DNA of 64,000 nt, taken from contig OY294044.1 in assembly GCA_958510825.1 (NCBI GenBank), forward strand, positions 45,224,626 to 45,288,625. Direction: 5' to 3'. Below the pieces are notes generated by a model. The model saw only the letters and a list, made by a program, of their open reading frames with translations. It did no database searches and was not told where the DNA came from. This document shows, in pieces, positions 57,296 through 64,000 of this stretch. Every line of letters starts with the position of its first letter. Position 1 is the stretch's first letter. The translations under genes were made by a program, and so were the position numbers. This DNA comes from Brachypterus glaber. Its lineage: Eukaryota > Arthropoda > Insecta > Coleoptera > Kateretidae.

Positions 57296-58810
57296 ATGGA
57301 AGATTTAAATAAAATGGATCTTAGATATTTGACGGTAGAGCAAATAAATTATGAATTGCGTATTAGGTCTTTAACGGCTAGGAATGATAGAAATGCGAAA
57401 ATTAAAACATTGAGTAGAGCTATAGCAAGGGAAACGGAGGACAATAAATATGTCGATCCGGAGTTTAATTTCAATAATGAGGTAAAAGCTATTAATGATA
57501 ATATTGATATTGTAAAAACTTTAGTTAAAGAACTTGAGGAGTTTGAGTACTCAATTTCTCAACTCATTCGTATAAAGTCAAATCTAGCGCACATAAATAA
57601 GCGTTTAAATAGGTTTCCGGAAGTAAAGGATAAAGAAGCAGATAGGACAAAATTTTTACAGATTTCTAAAGCCACTTGTTTAGAATTAGAGGCGGATTTG
57701 ATTGAGGCTCATACTGCGCATGAGAATAAGGTCAATGAAACTAATATGACAAGAATTTCTTTAAATGACACAACGTTTCATGCAGCAGCTAATACTTCGG
57801 CTAGATCAGACCCGGACTTTATAAAGCCTGTACCTGTTTATAAATGGGGTGTTTCTTTTGACGGTACTGGAGACGTACTTTCGTTCATTGAAAAAGTAGA
57901 TTATTTAAAAGTTTGTAGAAACGTCTCAGATGAAATTTTATTTAAAACAGCTTATGACTTATTTAAAGAGCCGGCGCTCTCTTGGTTTTTGTCAGTTAAA
58001 AGTTCAGTTAATAATTGGTCAGAGTTAATAGGATTATTAAAGAAAGAATTTTTGTCTGCTAGTGTAGATGATCATACTTGGGATGACATCAGGGCAAAGT
58101 ATCAAAAACCAGATGAGTCAATTTCAGTTTTTACAGCGGCTATGGAGACATTATTTAAGAGACTTTTGCGTTATCCTAGTGATTTTACAAAATTGAAAAC
58201 AATTAGGGAAAGGATACTTCCACATTATTTTACTCCGTTATCATTAGTAGAAGTAAACTCGATTGAAGACCTCAGAAAGTATTGTAAAAAGTTAGATGAA
58301 GCTTACATTTTGAAACAAAAAAGTGTAACAAATAAAAACGCAATTTATAAGAAATCAGTACCTAGGGTAAATGTGGTAGAAACTCAAGATAGTAGTTTTG
58401 CAGAGGAAAGTAGTTGTGTAAATAAAGCAAGTAGTAGTAAAAATGTTTGTAAAGAAGGGCACTGTTGTCAGATAAATTCAAATAGTAATTTTAGTAACAA
58501 TTTTAGAAATAATAATAATAGTAATGGTAACTATAATAGAAATTTCAGAAATAATGGATATAAATCTTTTGGTAGTAATAGTAGCAGTAATTTTAATAGT
58601 AATAAAAATCAGAAAAATAGCAGTTCAGAAAATAATAGTACAGTAAATAGTAGTAATCAAGTAAAGCAAATAGTATGTTATAATTGTAATGGAATTAATC
58701 ATGTTGTTAGTAAATGTCTTGCAAAAAGGACTAAGTTTTGTTACCGTTGTGGAAAAAAAGACGTATTTTTAAAAGATTGTTCTAATTGTCAAAAAAATGT
58801 AGAGCAGTAG
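57296..58810 (+). CDS. gag: Gag polyprotein of the Ty3/Gypsy element
   Basis: 504 codons from the ATG at 57296 (MEDLNKMDLRYLTVEQINYE) to TAG at 58808. Gag packages element RNA into virus-like particles in the cytoplasm. Residues about 8-45 resemble a SAP-like helix-turn-helix seen in insect Gypsy Gags. Residues about 175-345 match a Gag capsid fold (YKWGVSFDGTGDVLSFIEKV, then WFLSVKSS...W and EFLSASVD). An Asn/Ser-rich linker (about 395-455) precedes two zinc knuckles. The first, C461-x2-C-x4-H-x4-C474, is complete. The second, C482-x2-C-x4-V-x4-C495, has Val where His should bind zinc, so it may not fold. The last codons overlap pol in the -1 frame at a slippery site. The start is the first ATG after a leader with no other long frame. 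Confidence 0.95.
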   Translation: MEDLNKMDLRYLTVEQINYELRIRSLTARNDRNAKIKTLSRAIARETEDNKYVDPEFNFNNEVKAINDNIDIVKTLVKELEEFEYSISQLIRIKSNLAHINKRLNRFPEVKDKEADRTKFLQISKATCLELEADLIEAHTAHENKVNETNMTRISLNDTTFHAAANTSARSDPDFIKPVPVYKWGVSFDGTGDVLSFIEKVDYLKVCRNVSDEILFKTAYDLFKEPALSWFLSVKSSVNNWSELIGLLKKEFLSASVDDHTWDDIRAKYQKPDESISVFTAAMETLFKRLLRYPSDFTKLKTIRERILPHYFTPLSLVEVNSIEDLRKYCKKLDEAYILKQKSVTNKNAIYKKSVPRVNVVETQDSSFAEESSCVNKASSSKNVCKEGHCCQINSNSNFSNNFRNNNNSNGNYNRNFRNNGYKSFGSNSSSNFNSNKNQKNSSSENNSTVNSSNQVKQIVCYNCNGINHVVSKCLAKRTKFCYRCGKKDVFLKDCSNCQKNVEQ

Positions 58811-61800
58811 TGGGAAATCCCGGCCGACGCTCACTACTTCATAAGGCCATACCTGATAGTAAGATAACTAGTAGCTACGAAGACAATTGGTTCAATTGGA
58901 CAATTTGGCTAGAAAAAGTAAAAGCATTTTATAAAAATCACTTAATTTCCTTAGTAAATTTAAATCCTTTTGAAAATTTACCAAATGATAATAGGCCTTA
59001 TATAAAAGCAAGTATCGCTAATAAGCAAATAGTAGCATTAATAGATACTGGCGCTAACTGTTCAGTTATAGGAAATTTGGGAATTAGTTTGATTAAAAGT
59101 TTAAATTTAGAAATTTGTAATAGTAGTATACCATATGTAACTACGGCTGATAAGGCACATCAAAAAGTTTTAGGTTTTGTGGAGTTACCAATTACAGTCA
59201 ATGATACAGTAAATGTTTTAAAAATTTTAGTAGTACCGACTTTGCAAACAGAATTTATTTTTGGAGTAGATTTTTTGAAACAATTTTCTATATCTCTAAG
59301 TTTCGAAAATAATTCTTGGAAATTTTTGAATAAAGTAGAAATAAATAGTATTAATTCTAGTAATGAATTTGGAATTTTAGAGTTAAGTAGTGATCAGGAA
59401 CATTTAGCTAATAAAGTTAAAGATTTGTTCAAAGAACTAAAAAAAGATAAGTTAGGGTGTACTCATATAATGAAACATGATATTGATACTGGGGATAACA
59501 AACCTTTTAAAATGCGACAATACCAAATGTCTCCGTATATGCAAGAAATTTTAGTTAAAGAATTAAAAGATATGTTAGCACAAGGGGTAGTCTCTCCTTC
59601 GAATAGCGATTATAATAGTCCGGTATTGTTAGTGAAAAAATCTGATGGATCGCATAGGCTTTGTTTCGATGGTAGAAAATTAAATGCTCAAACAAAGAAG
59701 GATTCTTATCCATTACCAAAAATTGATAGAATTTTAAGTATGCTTGGTAAGGCGAGATATATTTCTACAATCGATCTGAAAAAAGCTTTTTGGCAGATTC
59801 CACTGACTGAAAGGTCAAAGGAAAAATGCGCTTTCACTGTACCTGGCTATGGTCTATTTCACTTTAATCGTATGTGTTTTGGGTTGGCTAACGCGGCGCA
59901 AAGGCAACAACGATTGATGGATAAATTGTTTGGTGCTGCCTTTGAACCATATATTTTTGTATATTTAGATGACATAATAATAGTATCATCTAGTTTTGAA
60001 GAACATATACGTCTGCTAAAAGAGGTTTATCGTATTTTAAAAGAAGCTAATCTTACAATAAATTTTGATAAGTGTAAATTTTTTAGAAAATCATTAAAGT
60101 ATTTGGGTTTTGTTTTGGATAGAGAAGGGTTACGCACAGATATAGAAAAAGTACAGGATATGTTAAATTATAAACGTCCTAGTACAACTACAGAGATTAA
60201 ACGGTTTATAGGGTTATGTTCATGGTACAGACGGTTTGTAAAAAATTTTGCAACGTTAGTAGCACCACTTAATGCTTTGCTGAAAGGTTTAGGAAAGAAA
60301 CAACCAATTAAATGGAATAATGAAGCTGAAGTCGCGTTTGTTAAAATAAAAGAAGCTCTTGTTTCAGCTCCGGTTTTAACCAGTGCTAGGTACGACCTTG
60401 TTTTCACCATACAATGTGACGCTAGTAATGTAGGTTTGGGAGCAGTGTTAACACAGGTTCAGGAGGGAAAGGAAAAGGTTATTGCATACGCCTCAAGAAC
60501 TCTCTCAAGATCAGAAAGAAATTTTAGCACCGGTGAAAAAGAATGTTTAGCTCTTTTATTCGCGATTGATCGTTTCAGGGGATATATTGAAGGAGTTAGG
60601 TTTAATGTTATAACAGACCATTCTAGTTTAAAGTATTTAGCAAATTTTAAAGACCCGACAGGAAGAATTGCTAGATGGGCGGTTAAACTCCAACAGTATG
60701 ACATGAATATTACATATCGTAAGGGTAGTTTACAAGTAGTTCCAGATGCATTAAGTAGGGCTTTTGAAGAAGTTGAACCAGAAAAACCAGTATTTCCGTC
60801 AGTTAATTTAATATCATTTGATTCGGAACAGTATGGTAAAGATGAGTACTATGTTTCATTAAGAGAAAAGATATTGAAGAGTCCAAATCAATATAAAGAG
60901 TATAGAATTGTAGAAGATAAAATATATAAATTTGATCGTTCTAATTTAGGTATTAAAACGAATATTAAAGAGTGGAAGTTGTTGGTTCCGAGACTCTGTA
61001 GGGTGCTTGTTATGAAAGAATGTCATGATGATCCTTTAGCAGCTCACATGGGTTTTTATAAAACTTTTAATAGGGTATCACAAGAATATTTTTGGCCACG
61101 TATGAGATCAGATATTTTGAAATATGTTAAGTGTTGTAAAATTTGCGCTGAACAAAAGGTTCCGAATTATGCACGTCATGGGTTGATGGGTAAAGAAAAG
61201 AATATTAGTTTCCCTTGGCAGTGTATTTCAACAGATTTTATAGGTCCATTACCTAGATCGAATGGAGGGTTTTGTTATTTATTAGTAGTATCTGATTGGT
61301 TCACAAAATATACACTTTTACAACCTTTGAAAACAGCTACTGCTCAAGGTGTAATAAAATTTATAGAAAATCAGGTGTTCTTAATATATGGCGTACCGCA
61401 GTACATTATTGTCGATAATGGTACTCAGTTTGCTGGGAAAGCTTTCAAAAAGCTTGCGGACGACTATCAAGTTCAAAAAATCTGGTACAATGCCAAATTT
61501 CATTCACAAGTAAATCCTACAGAAAGACAGAATCGAACGGTAGAAACGGCGATAAGGTCTTATATAAAAGAAAATCACCGGGAATGGGATAAAAATATAG
61601 GTAAAATAGGTCTTGCGCTTCGTACCGCAGTTAATGAGGTCCACGGACATTCGCCGGCGTTTCTCAATTTTGGAAGAATCGTACCTTTAACAGGGGCTTA
61701 CTATGGCAAAGTTTCGTCCACTCAAGACGTTGAGTTGGAACCGGATTCTCGGGAAATGTATTTTAAGGATTTAGTTGGGTTAAAAGACATTTTTGCGGAT

Positions 61801-62097
61801 GTAAAAACTAAATTGCATGAAGCATACGAGCGAAATAGAAGAGCCTATAACCTTAGAAAGCGTGACGTAACGTTCACGATAGGTGGGAAGGTATGGAAAA
61901 GAAATAAAGTTCTTTCCAGCGCAGTAAATTATTTTGCGTCAAAATTAGCGCCTAAGTACGTGTTATGTAAGATAATAGGTAAAAAGTCAAATTTGGTTTA
62001 TGTGTTACAGGATAAAAACGGTCAATCCATTGGAGACTGGCACGTTAAAGATCTTAAGAAATATTTGGGTTCGAATAGTGATGTATCCGTCGGATAA
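58786..62097 (+). CDS. pol: Pol polyprotein: protease, reverse transcriptase, RNase H, integrase
   Basis: Open from 58786 in the -1 frame relative to gag, with no ATG at its start, so it is expected as a Gag-Pol fusion; residue numbers here count from 58786. Protease: D87-T-G-A. RT: DGSHRLCFDGRKLN, FGLANAAQRQQRLMD and Y393-L-D-D. RNase H: D545 in QCDASN and D611 in ITDHSS. Integrase: H747-x6-H754 with C784-x2-C787 (zinc domain), then D817, D877 and E913, giving the D,D-35-E triad. A C-terminal segment (KLAPKYVLCKIIG...YVLQD) matches the GPY/F-type module. All residues checked are present and 1103 codons is a normal length. The PR-RT-RH-IN order is Ty3/Gypsy, not copia. No env follows. Confidence 0.97.
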   Translation: MSKKCRAVVGNPGRRSLLHKAIPDSKITSSYEDNWFNWTIWLEKVKAFYKNHLISLVNLNPFENLPNDNRPYIKASIANKQIVALIDTGANCSVIGNLGISLIKSLNLEICNSSIPYVTTADKAHQKVLGFVELPITVNDTVNVLKILVVPTLQTEFIFGVDFLKQFSISLSFENNSWKFLNKVEINSINSSNEFGILELSSDQEHLANKVKDLFKELKKDKLGCTHIMKHDIDTGDNKPFKMRQYQMSPYMQEILVKELKDMLAQGVVSPSNSDYNSPVLLVKKSDGSHRLCFDGRKLNAQTKKDSYPLPKIDRILSMLGKARYISTIDLKKAFWQIPLTERSKEKCAFTVPGYGLFHFNRMCFGLANAAQRQQRLMDKLFGAAFEPYIFVYLDDIIIVSSSFEEHIRLLKEVYRILKEANLTINFDKCKFFRKSLKYLGFVLDREGLRTDIEKVQDMLNYKRPSTTTEIKRFIGLCSWYRRFVKNFATLVAPLNALLKGLGKKQPIKWNNEAEVAFVKIKEALVSAPVLTSARYDLVFTIQCDASNVGLGAVLTQVQEGKEKVIAYASRTLSRSERNFSTGEKECLALLFAIDRFRGYIEGVRFNVITDHSSLKYLANFKDPTGRIARWAVKLQQYDMNITYRKGSLQVVPDALSRAFEEVEPEKPVFPSVNLISFDSEQYGKDEYYVSLREKILKSPNQYKEYRIVEDKIYKFDRSNLGIKTNIKEWKLLVPRLCRVLVMKECHDDPLAAHMGFYKTFNRVSQEYFWPRMRSDILKYVKCCKICAEQKVPNYARHGLMGKEKNISFPWQCISTDFIGPLPRSNGGFCYLLVVSDWFTKYTLLQPLKTATAQGVIKFIENQVFLIYGVPQYIIVDNGTQFAGKAFKKLADDYQVQKIWYNAKFHSQVNPTERQNRTVETAIRSYIKENHREWDKNIGKIGLALRTAVNEVHGHSPAFLNFGRIVPLTGAYYGKVSSTQDVELEPDSREMYFKDLVGLKDIFADVKTKLHEAYERNRRAYNLRKRDVTFTIGGKVWKRNKVLSSAVNYFASKLAPKYVLCKIIGKKSNLVYVLQDKNGQSIGDWHVKDLKKYLGSNSDVSVG
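58792..58838 (+). promoter_or_regulatory. Programmed -1 frameshift signal between gag and pol
   Basis: Slippery heptamer A AAA AAT (58792-58798) lies in the gag frame; a 7-nt spacer then leads into a stem AGTAGTG (58806-58812) with CACTACT (58832-58838), looped by GC-rich sequence. Spacing and stem are as expected for -1 slippage, and the gag stop falls within the stem. Confidence 0.8.
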
Positions 62098-62917
62098 CTG
62101 CATGCATGAGTTTTTAAATTTCAGAAAGAAAAATAAAACCGTTAATTGTAAATATTAGCTAAGAGTGAGTAAAAGTCAAGTGTAAATAGTTAAATTTTAT
62201 TTTAAATAAAATAAAGTCAAATATTGTAAAAAAAAAAAATATTTTCTTTGATGCTCGAGGGATCAGGTCTAGAACTGATTGCTGCGACATTTTAGTAGAT
62301 GGGTGTAGAGTGAGTGTTCTCCAGTTTTGATTGAGATCTTGATTAGAATACCTGAAAAATTAAAAGGTTAATAACGGTCAAAACTATGGACTAAAAAGTT
62401 TTTGGACTTAGTGTCAATAATAAGGATTATTGATATTAAAAAGTCATTGTTGTTGAATTTTAGTTAATAAGAATTTTCCCGATTATGTAACTTCCCGATT
62501 GTGTAACTATAACTCGATTTTGTCAATTCATGGATTTGTCCCTAGTAAATAGGCGTGTGGTACGCGTAGATATCAGGCTTAACTAAAAATTCAATAAAAA
62601 TGCATTCAATAACAAGTTCAATAAACATTGATTCAATATTGATTCATAAAAATTGGATAGAAATGCAATGAAAAATAAATAAATATTTTTATTTTTGTAT
62701 ATATTCGGAAAGGGGAATAAAGCTACAATAAATAATAAGTAAATTTAATAGTTTTTGGTTACAGAATCAGAATATGCTAGTAGCATAAGTTAGGAGTAAT
62801 TTTTTTTGGTTACGGGGTTATTCTTTGTGATATTGTAATGTTCTATTTAGAGTTAACTATGGGAGTTTATACTCTGGGTTAAAAAATATTTTTGGGAATA
62901 AATATTTTTTATTTATT
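62098..62917 (+). other. 3' untranslated region of the Gypsy element
   Basis: No frame that could be env. AATAAA (62205) followed by A12 (62228-62239) resembles a copied mRNA end inside the element. Confidence 0.7.
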
Positions 62918-62930
62918 CGGAGGAGGGCTG
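62918..62930 (+). promoter_or_regulatory. Polypurine tract (plus-strand primer)
   Basis: CGGAGGAGGGCTG ends directly at the first base of the 3' LTR, the standard site for RNase H to leave the plus-strand primer. Confidence 0.85.
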
Positions 62931-64000
62931 TGTAGCAGTTATGACTGCCACTGTTTTTAAAGATTACCTGATCTGTGTCACGTAATCATACGATGTTACC
63001 ATTTTTTCAGAAGTTAGTATTTCTTTCTATTTGCACATATAAGATTGAGTACAGACTTATTGTATGGTCTTGTGGAAGTCTTGCGATGGTCCTTGATTCC
63101 ATTTGCTGGGTCATTTTTCTTTTATTACAGAATTTGTCTTATTTTTGGTGTTTACTTTTGATAGCCTAAAATATAATAACAAACGTCTAGTAATCTACTA
63201 CATTCAGTACTTGAGTTAGCTACTGATGTTTTTCAGCTAGTCTTACCTTTTTAATCACAGCTAAAGCTTCTGGAAGTCGGATAAAATCATTATCAAAGAT
63301 TGTTTACCTAATTTTGAGGTTAGTTTTACTTCTACCCGCATTCAGGTATACAGTATGCATTGCATGGTCAGCTGATGACTTCAAGTTGGTTTATTTTCGT
63401 CGTATCATTTCTTAAACCATATGAAACGATTGTTAGATGTATGGCTAGGCATTTTAAACTTATTTAGAGTATTCTTTTTCTTTATTTTCAAGTATTATGG
63501 GGATTATGAATAGATGTTTTTTGTGTTGCCTACCCTCAAAATCGATTTGTTGTTCGTAGTTCCAAGTTTCGCCACGGGGGGAGTTTTGTACCTTGCCGGA
63601 GTTGAAGGGAGTGGCGTTCTTTTTCAAAACGACAAGCAATGGCGTTCAGGTCGTAAAATCAGAATCTGATTTTTGTGAAACCATCCGTGGTTTATGTTTG
63701 TGTAAAAATGTTGCAATAAGTTTGTAATGAAGTGTAGTATAATCCTACGTAATTAGTTCAAGCAGTTTTAATGGAAATTCCACAATATTCATCTTTCAAA
63801 GTAAGTCGCTTTTTGGTTACCTAAGTTACAAGTGTTTAACACGTTGTTTTCTTTATTTTCATTAGAGGCGTACAGATGAAGGCTTCAGGCTGCAGAGTAT
63901 TCTAGTATTCAGCACTTACTGCTCCAATTAATTCAGTTTTGGACTGGGTAAGTTTATTTTAAATCTAATTACGGATTTCGATTTTTCATATCGATGGCTG
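62931..64000 (+). repeat. 3' LTR, first 1070 bases (cut by window end)
   Basis: Colinear with 54081-55150 at a constant offset of 8850, with two substitutions. The copy of intron-like segment 1 is at 63801-63865. Confidence 0.97.

Larger units (their letters stand above)
54081..64000 (+). mobile_element. Young Ty3/Gypsy LTR retrotransposon (3' end beyond window)
   Basis: Order: 5' LTR (54081-56384), primer-binding site, long leader, gag, pol, 3' UTR, polypurine tract (62918-62930) and 3' LTR (from 62931). Domain order PR-RT-RH-IN places it in Ty3/Gypsy. There is no env frame. The LTRs differ at two of 1070 comparable bases (54634/63484 and 55094/63944) with no indel. Intact frames plus near-identical LTRs imply recent insertion and possible activity. 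Confidence 0.95.

Noticed and set aside
60168..60704. Minus-strand frames inside pol
   Set aside because: Shadows of the real pol frame.
62098..62917. env gene of a retrovirus-like element
   Set aside because: No long frame, signal peptide or membrane segment follows pol.
1..64000. CRISPR arrays, bacterial operons, ribosome binding sites
   Set aside because: Repeats here are satellites and transposons; codon use, introns, retroelements and SINEs show a eukaryotic nuclear genome.

Overview
The window is AT-rich eukaryotic nuclear DNA, most likely from an insect. No intact host gene was recognised. The case for an arthropod rests on element content: Penelope-like elements, jockey/CR1-type LINE remnants, a tRNA-derived SINE family, many TA-flanked MITEs, a Harbinger-like remnant, a Ty3/Gypsy LTR retrotransposon and very short GTAAGT...TAG introns. 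A beetle or another large-genome insect would fit, but the order cannot be fixed from sequence alone. One 200-base run of N (31140-31339) marks an assembly gap.

Layout. 1-355 holds a LINE reverse-transcriptase piece on the minus strand. 1466-2386 is a decayed Penelope-like element followed directly by a minus-strand tRNA-SINE (2396-2666). 3.2-13.5 kb is a mosaic of fold-back elements, MITEs, SINE copies and minisatellites. 14.4-19.9 kb is a stack of nested insertions in a palindromic repeat family; the topmost is a Penelope-like element with about 450-bp inverted terminal repeats. 20-28 kb holds hairpins, a 97-bp minisatellite and a MITE carrying a Harbinger-like remnant. 28.1-31.1 kb holds two inverted copies of an unrecognised TIR element, rich in the 12-mer CAATAGTTGACA, around a LINE ORF1 fragment; the gap cuts the second copy. 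31.3-41.6 kb has more MITEs, a heptamer microsatellite, a SINE, large fold-backs and a LINE C-terminal remnant. 44.2-45.9 kb is a tandem pair of about 840-bp higher-order repeats. 46.1-47.7 kb has two LINE fragments with (AAT)n tails. 47.7-54.1 kb is mostly unassigned, with an old LTR-like remnant. 54081-64000 is a young Ty3/Gypsy element, complete except for the end of its 3' LTR.

The only intact coding unit is that element. gag (57296-58810) and pol (58786-62097) overlap in the -1 frame at an A AAA AAT slippery heptamer with a stem 7 nt downstream. pol carries protease, reverse transcriptase, RNase H and integrase in that order, with all checked catalytic residues present. There is no env. 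The two LTRs differ at 2 of 1070 comparable positions, so the insertion is recent. Nearly every other open frame in the window is spurious or a transposon remnant. The observations most worth a second look are the CAATAGTTGACA element pair, the intron-like segments inside the Gypsy LTR, the frameshift signal, the nested insertions that can be dated against empty paralogous sites in the same window, and the higher-order repeat.
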